This document shows, in pieces, positions 52,500 through 62,229 of a stretch of DNA of 64,000 nucleotides. Positions within the stretch are counted from its first letter, which is position 1, and each line of letters starts with the position of its first letter. A model generated the notes under the pieces. The model worked only from the letters and a program-made list of their open reading frames with translations, ran no database searches and had not been told where the DNA came from. Source of the DNA: Hyphomonas sediminis (GTDB lineage: Bacteria; Pseudomonadota; Alphaproteobacteria; Caulobacterales; Hyphomonadaceae); contig NZ_JAIEZP010000001.1 in NCBI RefSeq assembly GCF_019679475.1, positions 2,728,001-2,792,000 of the forward strand, written 5' to 3'. A program made the position numbers and the translations under genes.

Positions 52500-52673
52500 G
52501 GAGGCAACTAAAGCGCTGAAGACTTAACAGCCCTTTAAAGAACAGATCTTATTGGCCACATTATGGGAAGCCGGCATCGGATTCGGGCGCAAATCAGGCA
52601 ATTTTGTGCCCTATCCCGCCTCCAGCCACCAATGCGCGTAACTTCTTCCATTATTCCTAGGCTGATAAGCCGC

Positions 52674-53954
52674 TCATTTCCTGCCGACGATTTTGCCCAC
52701 CCCTTCAAACTTAGGGTCAAAAAGCCGGAACGCAGCGATGCCAGCAAGCGCCTGTAGGTAGGCCGGCGTGGTGAACGTGCTCCACAGGGTAGATTCCGTG
52801 AAGGTAATCGTGAGATTGACGATCACCAGGATCAGCAAAGCCGAATTGACCAGCGATCCATCGCGGAACCACAGGCCCAGGCTGCGCAGAGAAGTCCAGC
52901 CCAGATAATAGATGAACAGCGCCAATCCGATGAAGCCGAGATGGACCCTCACTTCCCAGTATGCACTATGGAAAGTGAGCTTGGTGCCATAGGCCTTGTA
53001 ATCATTTTCGTTCAGCGTCTGCGCTGCTCCGGAATCGTAGAACCAGAAGCCTTCCAGACCCGTACCGAACCAGGGCCGCTCTTCAGCAGCCAGCCGCGCA
53101 CCTTCCCAGAGGCTGGTGCGCCCCGTGAGCGTTGCATCTTTGCCGACGAGCCCGAGAAACTTGGCCACAATTTCATTGTCCGGCATGTTCACGACGACCA
53201 ACATAAGCGTAACCAACGCCGCAAATGCCGCAAGAATGACGAAAACAGGCAAGCCGCGAATGCGGGTAACGGGCGACCAGAACAGCTTGACCCCGATCAG
53301 GGCAGCGCCGCCGAGAATGGCGAAGACCAGAGCTGTCGTCGAATTAGCGAGCAAATTGAAATAGAAGCACACCGGCACAAAGGGTAACGCCAACAGGCGC
53401 AGCCAGGCATGCTCCTTTTCGTTCAACACCGTAATGAGGCTGAGCAACATGCAGAACAGCATATGCGCAGCAAAATAGTTCTTACTCGCATACCACCCGC
53501 CAAGCGAGAACAAGGGCATCATGGGAATGGAGACGATCGTCGTAATCATGCCGGCAAACATCACCACACGGAGTGCCTGCTGGGTGGTCAAACGTCCTGC
53601 AATTACGACCGCCACGAATGATGTCAGGACGAACAGTATGCCCGACCGCAGCGCTTCGCCGGGGAAAGGTGACCAGCCCACGGACATGAGACCAAACAGA
53701 GCAACGATGAAGAGCGGCCAGCTCCGGAACATCAATGGCATGAGCCGACGATAGTCGTACGCCATCAGCGCCAGAAAGCCGAGAATGCACAGATAACGAA
53801 GCGGCGAGAACACTTCGAGCGGCAGGTAGATGATGAACATCCAGAAGGTCACAAAGACCTGCTCAGGGACGCCAGCGCCCTTCTCTACCGAGTAGACATT
53901 GACATATGCGGGCTCAACTGCAGCCACCTGGGGTCTCTGGGCAATGTCAGTCAC
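52674..53954 (-). CDS. O-antigen polymerase/ligase family protein (Wzy/WaaL type)
   Basis: The 426-residue protein has about 11-12 transmembrane helices. A large periplasmic loop includes the RTSLWEGARLAAEERPWFGTGLEGF region, the family's conserved G-R-x-x-x-W and P-x-x-G-x-G pattern, followed by HSAYWEVRVHLGFIGL. It probably polymerises repeat units on the periplasmic side with the Wzc-type protein encoded two genes upstream. I chose the GTG at 53954 because GGAGG lies 6-8 bases before it; an ATG at 53981 would add nine residues but lacks a site. Confidence 0.87.
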   Translation of the reverse strand: MTDIAQRPQVAAVEPAYVNVYSVEKGAGVPEQVFVTFWMFIIYLPLEVFSPLRYLCILGFLALMAYDYRRLMPLMFRSWPLFIVALFGLMSVGWSPFPGEALRSGILFVLTSFVAVVIAGRLTTQQALRVVMFAGMITTIVSIPMMPLFSLGGWYASKNYFAAHMLFCMLLSLITVLNEKEHAWLRLLALPFVPVCFYFNLLANSTTALVFAILGGAALIGVKLFWSPVTRIRGLPVFVILAAFAALVTLMLVVVNMPDNEIVAKFLGLVGKDATLTGRTSLWEGARLAAEERPWFGTGLEGFWFYDSGAAQTLNENDYKAYGTKLTFHSAYWEVRVHLGFIGLALFIYYLGWTSLRSLGLWFRDGSLVNSALLILVIVNLTITFTESTLWSTFTTPAYLQALAGIAAFRLFDPKFEGVGKIVGRK

Positions 53955-54024
53955 GAGGCACCTCCACGACACCACGCGCACAGCATGTGCGTCTCGCCAG
54001 ACTTAGCAGTAAATGCTGGACAGA

Positions 54025-55164
54025 TCATGAAGGCACCTTTGCGCCGATGATCTGCGTGATGACTTGGCGCAGAAAGCCGAGCGGCTGAACAAATGTCTCC
54101 TCCGGCAGCTCCCCAAGAACACAAGAATAGCCCCTTATTCTCGTAGGATCATCGAGAAGGTCACCGATCAATGTTGGAAGCGACTTCTCAAGAGGTTCCT
54201 CAAGGGTGAACCCGCAGGCGCGGTGCTCCACCCAATTGCCGGTTTCCGTTCCCGCCGGCGCTATTGCGGGGGTGCGGAAATACCCCCCCTCGTAAATGCG
54301 ATTGGGAAGGAGCCAGACGGAATTCAGGCCAGCCTCCATGAAGTCACCGGACCAGACGACATCTAAACCCTTGTAGATTTCCGAAAGGTCTTCCGGAGAC
54401 CGGTATCGTCCGTGAAAAGACACGTTTGGGTGTCGGGAAATCTTTTCGTCGAAGTCTGGAATTTCCAACTTCGCCACAACCCCGTGAAGACGAATTTCCA
54501 CCTGCGTCCCGAACTGGCCGGCCACCGAGCACAAAAGGTCCAGCGACCGGCGGCAGCGTAGATTGCCTACCCATCCGATCCGGAGCTTGCCCGCTTCCTG
54601 GGCCTTGTTTCCTACCCCGCGATCGCCGTAATCAGCTCCGCCAGTCAAACGGTTCTCGACCAGAAACACCTTAGGCCCACCCGAATAGTAGCGGTCAAAA
54701 TGCTCCCTGACGAATGCGGGGGACGACACGATCAGGGCACGGCACTTTTTCAGAAGCCACCCTTCGAAGGCGCGCAGCGTCCATCCGACAGGGTCTTTCC
54801 GGCAAAGAAGGCGATGAATGTCGAGGCACTCATAGATCACCGGCGTCGACAGTCCGGCATGGCGCTTTGCCAAGAATGCACATGCGAGCATGTCTAGGTT
54901 GCGCGCATAAATTACATCTGCCGAGCGCAACTCGTCAGCCGCCTTCGCAGCGATGCGTGCGCCTCGAAAAACCTGGCGAATTCTCTGGACGAAAGCGCCA
55001 TCGCGCGTTTCGCCAAGATCGATATTGATCCACTCCTGCGCGAGCGGGGCCCGCCGACGCATCATGAACCCCGTCACCGCAATACCATCCGCCTGCAGCG
55101 CAACCACACGCCTGCGGATTGCTGCGTCCGCAGCATCGTGACCGAAGAACGCAATCTTCGTCAT
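54025..55164 (-). CDS. Glycosyltransferase, GT4-like (GT-B fold)
   Basis: The 379-residue protein starts MTKIAFFGHDAADAAIRRRV and shows a GT-B N-domain with ADVIYARNLDMLACAFL and YECLDIHRLL. The C-domain has LRIGWVGNLRCRRSLDLL and FHGRYRSPEDLSEIYKGLDVVW, ending in an NRIYEGGYFRTPAIAPAGTETG donor-binding part similar to the E-x7-E region of GT4 enzymes. This layout resembles ExoL/succinoglycan-type transferases. The ATG at 55164 has AGGGA upstream; the open frame reaches 55197. It is between Wzc-type and Wzy-type genes. Confidence 0.87.
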   Translation of the reverse strand: MTKIAFFGHDAADAAIRRRVVALQADGIAVTGFMMRRRAPLAQEWINIDLGETRDGAFVQRIRQVFRGARIAAKAADELRSADVIYARNLDMLACAFLAKRHAGLSTPVIYECLDIHRLLCRKDPVGWTLRAFEGWLLKKCRALIVSSPAFVREHFDRYYSGGPKVFLVENRLTGGADYGDRGVGNKAQEAGKLRIGWVGNLRCRRSLDLLCSVAGQFGTQVEIRLHGVVAKLEIPDFDEKISRHPNVSFHGRYRSPEDLSEIYKGLDVVWSGDFMEAGLNSVWLLPNRIYEGGYFRTPAIAPAGTETGNWVEHRACGFTLEEPLEKSLPTLIGDLLDDPTRIRGYSCVLGELPEETFVQPLGFLRQVITQIIGAKVPS

Positions 55165-55243
55165 GCCGGTTCCCTGCAAATTCGCCCGATAGAGCATTTA
55201 AGCTCTTCGTCGGACACCCCACACAAGGGGTGAGCCCCTCTTC

Positions 55244-57631
55244 TCACTCGGCCGAAATGCGATCTGTCTGATCACCGCGACTGCTGGCCTTCGACGGCGG
55301 CACCTGAAGCGCAATGGACGATTTAGGTCCTTTGTTGGACGCCTTCTTGGAGGCGCGCCCCCAGCCGAAAAGGCTGCGCTTAGCTTCCATCTGATAGTAC
55401 TTCCGATAGGCCTTGTAGGTCGCACCCGGATCTCGGTGATGGCGACGACGATTAAGGTCCACCATGTTGAGCGTAACGCCGAGAAGGTCTGCCTTGAAGT
55501 TCCGCAGGAGAGCGAGGGACTGACGGGCTGCCGAGCGGGTCGTCTGCCGCCAGCGAACAACGAGGATACACTTATCCATTTTACCCGCCACCACACGCGC
55601 CTCTGCCATCAGCAGCAACGGGCCAGTGTCGACGAGGATCAGATCATACATCGACCGCAGGCGAGCGAGCAATTCATCGAATGCACGCGTACCGAATACA
55701 TCGTGCGGCGTATGCCCATTCAGAGAAAGCGGGAGGATGTCGAGCATCGTCTTGTGGTCTTTGACGATTGCATCAGACAGCTGACCTGCGCCGAACAGAT
55801 GCTCTACGAAGCCGATCTCAGGCTTCAGGCCAGCCATCTCCGTGAGCTGACGACGGCGGAAGTCGCCATCGATGACCAGCGTACGCGAGCCCGACATTGC
55901 CGACATGCGACCAAGGCTGAGCGCAAGGCTGGTTTTGCCTTCGTCCGGAAGCGAGGAAGTGATCGCCACCGTTTTCGTTTCGCTGTCGAGGTCCGAGAAC
56001 GCGATCGCAGCCCGCAGGTATCGAATGCTCTCGGCATAGGCGGAAAGCGGATTCTCGACCAGGAAGTCGGCCGGGTTCGTCTGACCGATGCCGAGAATGC
56101 CAGCCGTGCGGATCAGTGGAACAGAACCGATCGGATTAGATCCAAGTTTGTTCTCGATGTCGTCAGAGGAACTGAGATGGGAGTCAAAAAACTCCGCAAG
56201 AATGGCCAGGCCACCGCCAATGATTGCCCCGAGGATACACCCCAGCAGAAGATTGAAAAACTTCCGTGGCGCAGCCGGGCTCGACGGAACAGAAGCCGTA
56301 GAGAGAATGCTTGAATCTGCCGTGATCAGGGCGTCTTGTTCGCGCGTTTGTTTCGAACGAGCCAGGAATTCCTCGAGCATGACCCGGCTGGTTTCCGAAT
56401 CGCGCTCCAACTCACGAAGACGAACCAAATTGATATTGTTTCCGCGAAGCTGAGACGTCGAGCGGCCGATTTCGTTCTGGATAGAATTGTACTGCGATTG
56501 CGCGACGCGCACTTCGCTCTCGAGATTGGCCGCAATGCGGTTCATCTCGGCGTTCAGCTGACGATCAATGTCGGCGACCTCATTTCGGGCGCTGATGATA
56601 TCAGGGTGACGTTCACCGAGACGCGTTTCCAGTTCCGCAACCCGACGCAGAATTTCGGACCGGCGTGTTTTCAGATCGTTGATCAGGTTCGAGTTGATAA
56701 CTTCAGAAACACCCTCAACACCTGCGCCGCTGTCGATCTGGCGACGCATGCTTTCATAGCGGGCGCGAGCGCGATCCAGCTCGATTTGAGCCTGGCCGCG
56801 CTGGGAGGTGAGGTAGCCGATCTGCTGTTCGGTCAGCGTCGTGCCCTGAGCTTCCAGAAGGCCCGTCTCAGCTCGGAAGGCTTCGACGCGCTGCTCCTTG
56901 TCCTCCACCTCTTCGCGGAGGCCGGCAACCCGCTCCTGCAGCCATTCGGTCGCTTTGCGCGTGGCTTCATATTTCTTTTCAAGCTGCTGAACGCGGTATT
57001 GTTCGGCAACTTCGTTTGCCAGGCGCGCCGCTGTCTCAGGCGACGGGCTGGAGACGTCGACCGTCAGGAGGTAGGTTGCGCCAATCCGGCCAACCTGCAC
57101 TTTGCTCGCGAGCGTCCCGACGACACTTTCAAAAACCTCAGCTTCTTTCTGTTCCGGCGTGAAGCCCGCAAACGGGTCCTTATCAGAAGTGTCCCCGCCC
57201 AGCATTCCAACAACGGACTTCTTAACCGAAGAGGCAAAACTGTCCTTCTTGGGGCGGAGCGTCCAGTTGAACTCAGGATCTTCGATCAGCCTCTGCTTCT
57301 CTGCCACGCGGCGCAGGAGTGTCTTCGAACCGATCACCCGGACTTCAGTGTCGATCACTGAGGTCGTTGCTCCGCCCGCACCGGAGAACAGCGCACCCAA
57401 ATCAATAACGTTGATCTGGTTCGTATCCAGCTGGATAACCGCCTGCGCCTTATAGGTTGGCGTTTGGGTGAATGTGTAGAAAGCAACAAGCCCGAAGACG
57501 GTCACGAACCCAGTGAGAATTAGCCAGAATCGCCGGTAGACGATCCCCAGCAGCACCTTGATATCGAACAGGTTTACATCCGACCCGTCAGAGTTGCTTC
57601 CGTGGCCGGAAGAGGATGGGATTTCGATCAT
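55244..57631 (-). CDS. Polysaccharide co-polymerase with tyrosine autokinase domain (Wzc/ExoP type)
   Basis: The protein has about 795 residues. Two transmembrane helices (about 33-53 and 445-470) flank a periplasmic Wzz domain with long coiled-coil stretches. The cytosolic BY-kinase has Walker A SLPDEGKTS (Lys near 566), Walker A' LVIDGDFRRRQ and Walker B LILVDTGPLL. The C-terminal tail has a Tyr cluster (YKAYRKYYQ), the expected autophosphorylation site. It regulates chain length and export. I take the ATG at 57631; a TTG at 57646 is equally possible, neither with a strong site. A hairpin precedes the gene. Confidence 0.94.
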   Translation of the reverse strand: MIEIPSSSGHGSNSDGSDVNLFDIKVLLGIVYRRFWLILTGFVTVFGLVAFYTFTQTPTYKAQAVIQLDTNQINVIDLGALFSGAGGATTSVIDTEVRVIGSKTLLRRVAEKQRLIEDPEFNWTLRPKKDSFASSVKKSVVGMLGGDTSDKDPFAGFTPEQKEAEVFESVVGTLASKVQVGRIGATYLLTVDVSSPSPETAARLANEVAEQYRVQQLEKKYEATRKATEWLQERVAGLREEVEDKEQRVEAFRAETGLLEAQGTTLTEQQIGYLTSQRGQAQIELDRARARYESMRRQIDSGAGVEGVSEVINSNLINDLKTRRSEILRRVAELETRLGERHPDIISARNEVADIDRQLNAEMNRIAANLESEVRVAQSQYNSIQNEIGRSTSQLRGNNINLVRLRELERDSETSRVMLEEFLARSKQTREQDALITADSSILSTASVPSSPAAPRKFFNLLLGCILGAIIGGGLAILAEFFDSHLSSSDDIENKLGSNPIGSVPLIRTAGILGIGQTNPADFLVENPLSAYAESIRYLRAAIAFSDLDSETKTVAITSSLPDEGKTSLALSLGRMSAMSGSRTLVIDGDFRRRQLTEMAGLKPEIGFVEHLFGAGQLSDAIVKDHKTMLDILPLSLNGHTPHDVFGTRAFDELLARLRSMYDLILVDTGPLLLMAEARVVAGKMDKCILVVRWRQTTRSAARQSLALLRNFKADLLGVTLNMVDLNRRRHHRDPGATYKAYRKYYQMEAKRSLFGWGRASKKASNKGPKSSIALQVPPSKASSRGDQTDRISAE

Positions 57632-57669
57632 ATACGACTTGGTCAAGGTGATGTCTCTGAGGATACACC

Positions 57670-57694
57670 GGAAGCCCGCAACATGCGGGCTTCC
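57670..57694 (-). other. Intercistronic hairpin between barrel and Wzc-type genes
   Basis: GGAAGCCCGC (57670-57679), AACAT, GCGGGCTTCC (57685-57694) make a perfect 10-bp stem in the 78-bp gap. Without a T-run it is more likely an attenuator or RNA-stability element that sets the ratio of barrel to co-polymerase than a full terminator. Confidence 0.55.
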
Positions 57695-57709
57695 TGCAGA
57701 TGGTACAAA

Positions 57710-58996
57710 TTAGGGGAACAGACGAACGCCGATACCGGCAGTTGTCTCACCGATGGAAGGCTCAACGAAAAACGGTGCGCCCGAAATGTCCCGATCGAAC
57801 CGGCTCACGAAAGCATTGAAGTGCACGCGGCGGTTCATCTTGTAGAGTGCGGTCACGCCGAACTCGGTATTCTCGTCCTTGCGGTTGCTTTCCTCGAAAT
57901 CATACTGATTGTAGCGGGCGCTCGCCGAAAGGATGATATTGCGGCGAAGCTCGTGATCGAGACGAACGCCGAAATTGGTGTCGAGCGCGGTCGGCGCGCT
58001 GAAAGCGCCTGTGTCAGAAACCCGGCGGCCACCCGTGAACGTCACAGTCGTCAGCTGTGTCGGGAACCACTGGACACGCCCGTCGACGGACAGTCCGCTG
58101 ACATCGCTGAAGTAGCTGTCGTCCTTGGTTTCGTTCAGATAGCCGACAGCAACGTCCCCTCGCACCAGCGAGGTCAGTTCGAAATCGACACCGCCAGAAA
58201 CGGTGTAGCCTTGCGAATCACGCGAGCGCAGGTTTCCGCCGATGAACTGAAGTGTGTCGTAATCGCTTTGCTGGTAAGTTGCCTGTCCAAAGACCGCGAA
58301 GTTCGGCGAAACAGCGTAGGAAAGACGGGTACGCGCATCCTTCACCGACCGATCGCGATAGCTCTGATCTATGGGGAGACCCGATCCGATTTCACGGCCG
58401 TTTTCATAATCTTCCTGACGGATGCCGGCGGCATTGGTCCAGCGGAAGCGATCGCTTTGGTAATTCGCTTCGACAGTCGCGCCCTGAATGTTCAGGCCGA
58501 TCGGCGCATCCGGGCTGAATTCATTGACAAACTCAGTCCGGCGCTCGACCCGGTCTTCGACAAACACAGAGCCACCAAGCGCGAAAGAGCGACTGACATC
58601 CACTCGGCCACGCAGGCGTGCGCGGAGATCGTTGTAAGACTCGTCGCCCTGATCAACGTACTCATTGCGATAAGCCGAAACGTCGAAACCGAGATTGTGA
58701 ACGCTCCACATTGTGTCGCCGGAAACCTCAGCGCCAACGCGGGCGATCATACCCGACTCTTCGTTTGCGCCCGAGAAGAAAACGTTGTCCGAATATGAGA
58801 CACTGGCTTCGGCGGCGGGCCGCACCATGAAAGCGCCCAAGCGAACGGGCTCCGGATCGAATTCCGGCTGGCTGCGATCCTGCACAGCCGTGTATTTGTC
58901 CCGGCTGTAATAGTTATTTTCCTGAGCGTGAGCCGCAGTAGTTGCGACGGCACACATGGCCACGCTCATCAGGCTAAGGCGCTTGAGATCAGTCAT
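57710..58996 (-). CDS. Outer-membrane beta-barrel protein of the polysaccharide locus
   Basis: The 428-residue protein has a signal peptide (cleavage after TTAAHA, about residue 23). Alternating amphipathic strands follow throughout (AEASVSYSDNVFFSG, YTVSGGVDFELTSLVRGDVAVGYLNET, ILSASARYNQYDFEES), ending in GIGVRLFP. This is the pattern of the BBP2/VpsM-like barrels found beside Wzc-type genes in exopolysaccharide loci of alphaproteobacteria. It may be the outer-membrane exit for the polymer. A Wza-type export lipoprotein is not in the window. Confidence 0.85.
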   Translation of the reverse strand: MTDLKRLSLMSVAMCAVATTAAHAQENNYYSRDKYTAVQDRSQPEFDPEPVRLGAFMVRPAAEASVSYSDNVFFSGANEESGMIARVGAEVSGDTMWSVHNLGFDVSAYRNEYVDQGDESYNDLRARLRGRVDVSRSFALGGSVFVEDRVERRTEFVNEFSPDAPIGLNIQGATVEANYQSDRFRWTNAAGIRQEDYENGREIGSGLPIDQSYRDRSVKDARTRLSYAVSPNFAVFGQATYQQSDYDTLQFIGGNLRSRDSQGYTVSGGVDFELTSLVRGDVAVGYLNETKDDSYFSDVSGLSVDGRVQWFPTQLTTVTFTGGRRVSDTGAFSAPTALDTNFGVRLDHELRRNIILSASARYNQYDFEESNRKDENTEFGVTALYKMNRRVHFNAFVSRFDRDISGAPFFVEPSIGETTAGIGVRLFP

Positions 58997-59363
58997 GCTG
59001 GTATCGTTCTCACTTTGACTATCCGGCCATCCGGGCCGATTTCCCGCAATGTTAAGTGCAATTTCGGCACCACCCCACTGGCGGCCTGCAACAGCTGTTA
59101 ACCGAAGGGTTCTGCTGCACGCTGTTTACGCGGAAATGGATTACAAATGAATATCACGAACCCTGAGTTTTCGCCTATCAAGCGGGTTTCTCCTGCAGAA
59201 TTCGCATATGAAGCGCGACTTTGAAGCAATAACAATGTGTAAACAGGCACATTGAAATTCGATGTAAATGAAATGTGAACGGCTTTGGCGGCGGTCGTTT
59301 TACCGCCCGGAAGCAGCGAATCTGGCTTTACCTGAGGCTGAGCCACCAATTAGTTTCAGCTCC
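58997..59363. other. Intergenic region between divergent barrel and oxidase genes
   Basis: These 367 bp must hold the promoters of the Wzc-type operon and of the lldD-type gene. The part near 59130-59270 is clearly richer in A+T than its surroundings. An AACAGCTGTT palindrome lies at 59090-59099. The in-frame extension of the oxidase gene to 59268 has no coding character or ribosome-binding site. Confidence 0.45.
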
Positions 59364-60539
59364 ATGCCGACTCTCTCCCTCGCACCAGCCTCCGCTTCCG
59401 ATTACCGCCTGCTGGCCGAAAAGCGCCTGCCCAGATTCCTGTTCGACTATCTGGATGGCGGTGCGTATGCAGAGCTGACCTTGCGCCGCAACATTGCGGA
59501 TCTGGAGGCGCTGGAACTGCGCCAACGGATTTTGCGGGACGTTTCCAGTCTCTCCACACGGAAAGACTTTCTAGGCAGCTCTCTAACGATGCCGCTTGCC
59601 TTGTCTCCCGTCGGGTTGTCGGGAATGATGGCCCGGCGGGGTGAAGCACGCGCCGCGAAAGTCGCCGGCAAGTTTGGAATACCCTACTGCCTGTCCACAC
59701 TTTCGATTTGTTCTGTCGAGGAAGTCGGCGCGGCCACAGAGGGACCGTTCTGGTTCCAGCTTTACATGATCCGCGACAGGGGCGCCGTGGCCGACCTGAT
59801 TGCCCGTGCGAAAGCTGCCGGCGCAACAGCCTTGCTGCTAACCGTTGACCTGCCGGTCGTCGGAACCCGTTACCGCGATGTTCGAAACACCATGAGCGGC
59901 GGCGGCGGCGCATGGGCCAATCTGCGCCGCGGTCTTATCTCTTATATGCTCCATCCCCAATGGGCGGTGGATGTTGGAATGAATGGCGGGCCCCACATTT
60001 TCGGCAATGTCGCGCCGTATGTTGCCAATGCGTCCACACCTGCCGATTTCGCTGCCTGGGCCAACTCATCGATCGACCCTTCCGTCAGCTGGGCAGACAT
60101 TCAGTGGATCCGCTCCAAGTGGGATGGCCCGCTAATCATCAAAGGCATCCTAGATCACGAAGACGCCATTGAGGCGGTGAACCGGGGCGCAGACGGCATC
60201 GTTGTGTCCAATCATGGTGGTCGGCAGCTGGATGGGGTGAGCTCGTCCCTTCGGGCACTTCCGCCCATCGCGGATGCCGTATCCGGGAAAACGCTGATCA
60301 TTCTCGACGGCGGCATTCGGTCAGGGCAGGACGTTCTCAAAGCGCTTGCGAGCGGTGCTGATTTAACCATGATGGGGCGCCCTTGGGTGTACGCACTCGC
60401 AGGCGCCGGCGAAAAAGGGCTGTCAGATCTTCTGAGCGCTATGAAAGGCGAGCTTTCAGTTTCCATGGCGCTGACTGGCATCACTTCGGTGACTGACGCC
60501 TCGCCCAACCTATTGTTCAGATCGCCTTTGCAAGCCTGA
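59364..60539 (+). CDS. FMN-dependent alpha-hydroxy-acid oxidizing protein (L-lactate dehydrogenase LldD-like)
   Basis: The 391-residue TIM-barrel flavoprotein has the N-terminal FLFDYLDGGAYAELTLRRN, PLALSPVGLSGMM, QLYMIRDR, DLPVVGTRYRDVRN, LIIKGIL and the active-site VSNHGGRQLDG with the catalytic His284. IILDGGIRSGQDVLKALASGA and GRPWVYALA contact FMN phosphate. It would oxidise L-lactate or a similar 2-hydroxy acid to the keto acid, feeding electrons to the respiratory chain. The ATG at 59364 fits family length. It is an isolated metabolic gene inside the polysaccharide region. Confidence 0.92.
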   Translation: MPTLSLAPASASDYRLLAEKRLPRFLFDYLDGGAYAELTLRRNIADLEALELRQRILRDVSSLSTRKDFLGSSLTMPLALSPVGLSGMMARRGEARAAKVAGKFGIPYCLSTLSICSVEEVGAATEGPFWFQLYMIRDRGAVADLIARAKAAGATALLLTVDLPVVGTRYRDVRNTMSGGGGAWANLRRGLISYMLHPQWAVDVGMNGGPHIFGNVAPYVANASTPADFAAWANSSIDPSVSWADIQWIRSKWDGPLIIKGILDHEDAIEAVNRGADGIVVSNHGGRQLDGVSSSLRALPPIADAVSGKTLIILDGGIRSGQDVLKALASGADLTMMGRPWVYALAGAGEKGLSDLLSAMKGELSVSMALTGITSVTDASPNLLFRSPLQA

Positions 60540-60769
60540 GATTTCCGTCGATGCCGTATTGGCACAGTGGCGTTGGCCTGCCGCCCCACACAGACAGCAA
60601 AGGGAACGGCATCGCAGGCGCGCTCGGATGTTTTGAACCGGCACGCAACCTGCATGTGTAAGCGTGCCCTCGATCCGGGCGGCAAGCATTGGGGCACGTC
60701 TCAACGCCAAAGACCGGAGCAGGCGTACAGAAAAACAATGCCACCGCGCATGCTCGCTGCAGGATTCAC

Positions 60770-61999
60770 ATGACAGGCACCGCCCCACCGCCCCCTTCCG
60801 GTCATGTCGACGCGCTTACCGGACTCCGCGGCGTTGCCGCCTTTTCTGTTGTTCTGGCGCACTTTACCATTCGCTGGACTGAACAGTTCAACGGCGAATC
60901 CATCTATCCGTATGGCGATATTGTTCCCAGCTGGCTAACCCCTAGCCTGCCAGTACTCGCATTTGGCGTGAACCTGTTCTTCCTCATTTCCGGCTTCGTG
61001 ATGGTCGCCTTCCTGCGCCACTCCACCAGCTTGTTTGACTTCACAGTTCGTCGCCTGAGCCGACTGTGGCCGGTCCTAATTCTCTGTTCGGCGCTGACGA
61101 CACTGATCATTATGGGAGTCGGCATTCACAATCGCTTTGAGTCACTTCAGGGCTGGGCTGTCACACCGCTGGAGTTCGTCAGCTCAATCCTGTTCATCGA
61201 CCCCGCCGACATTGGCCGGATGACTGGCAATCCAAATCTGGATTGGGTGGACGGCGCATATTGGACGCTGTGGGTGGACGTTAGGTTCTACGTCCTGGTG
61301 GCAATTGTCTACCGCCTCTTCAGTGACCGGAAGAACTTTGCGATTGCATGGGTCTTCATTCAGGCCATCTCTGTGGCGATCCTGTTCCTTCAAAGCTACC
61401 TGGAAGTCCCCGTGCATTGGACGGCTGGCGCCATCCTGCAGCCTTCCTACCTCTACTGGTTCACCCTGGGCATGGCGGCTTGCTACTATGTGCAGCTCAA
61501 GGAACGGGATCTGGCATTTATGCTGGCCGCCGCCGGGGCTATCGCGCTCGTGCTTGAGAGCGTGATTTCAGCGCGGCTGTATTTCGACGGTGCAGTGCTG
61601 CCGCAGCTCGGCATCTACCTGGGGCTTGTCCTGGTATTTTCGCTGTCGCTGTTCAAATCTCCGATCACGCCCCTTCTGACAGGTCGCACTGTGCTGCTGC
61701 TGGGTGCAGTGTCTTTCCCGCTCTACATCTTCCACCAGCGCGCAGGCCTCACCGCTATGGTTTTCTTCGACGACCTCGGTGTGCCGACACAACTCATTCT
61801 GCCGCTTGTCACTGCGTTGGTTGTCGCCATCGCCATCGCCTTACACTTCTTCGTTGAGCGCCCTGTCCGCCAGCTCGCTCTGAAAATCACTGGGCCATGG
61901 GTAAATCGTGCAGAACATAAATTTGCGTTTGCCAAATTCCGGAAAGGGCGCACTGTCGCGCAAATGGAGCGCACCGATGCAGTTGGCAGCCAGCCATGA
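60770..61999 (+). CDS. Acyltransferase 3 family membrane protein
   Basis: The 409-residue protein has about ten transmembrane helices and the acyltransferase-3 signature near its start (ALTGLRGVAAFSVVLAHF, with the conserved R and H). It also has NLFFLISGFVM and RLSRLWPVL, and a C-terminal FFVERPVRQLA segment. Family members O-acylate (usually acetylate) surface polysaccharides using cytosolic acyl donors. I chose the ATG at 60770, with AGGA 6 bases upstream; the frame is open to a TTG at 60689. The 230-bp gap upstream shows only a TGCC-GTATT-GGCA hairpin. Confidence 0.92.
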   Translation: MTGTAPPPPSGHVDALTGLRGVAAFSVVLAHFTIRWTEQFNGESIYPYGDIVPSWLTPSLPVLAFGVNLFFLISGFVMVAFLRHSTSLFDFTVRRLSRLWPVLILCSALTTLIIMGVGIHNRFESLQGWAVTPLEFVSSILFIDPADIGRMTGNPNLDWVDGAYWTLWVDVRFYVLVAIVYRLFSDRKNFAIAWVFIQAISVAILFLQSYLEVPVHWTAGAILQPSYLYWFTLGMAACYYVQLKERDLAFMLAAAGAIALVLESVISARLYFDGAVLPQLGIYLGLVLVFSLSLFKSPITPLLTGRTVLLLGAVSFPLYIFHQRAGLTAMVFFDDLGVPTQLILPLVTALVVAIAIALHFFVERPVRQLALKITGPWVNRAEHKFAFAKFRKGRTVAQMERTDAVGSQP

Positions 62000-62229
62000 C
62001 CACCACGCTGAACTCACTGTACGATTGTTTGGTATCCCCCATTCGGCACAATGCCTGCAGGGCGGACCGCAAGTAATCAGTGGCCACACGAGCATTCGCC
62101 TGGATGGAAAGTAGCCAGGCGATGGACAAACGCGAAAAACAAGGATGCTCCCAGAGCTTCCAGATGTTATCTTGAGAAACAAACCGATCTGACGGATCGC
62201 AACAGTATAGACTATTCGGAACCCGCATA

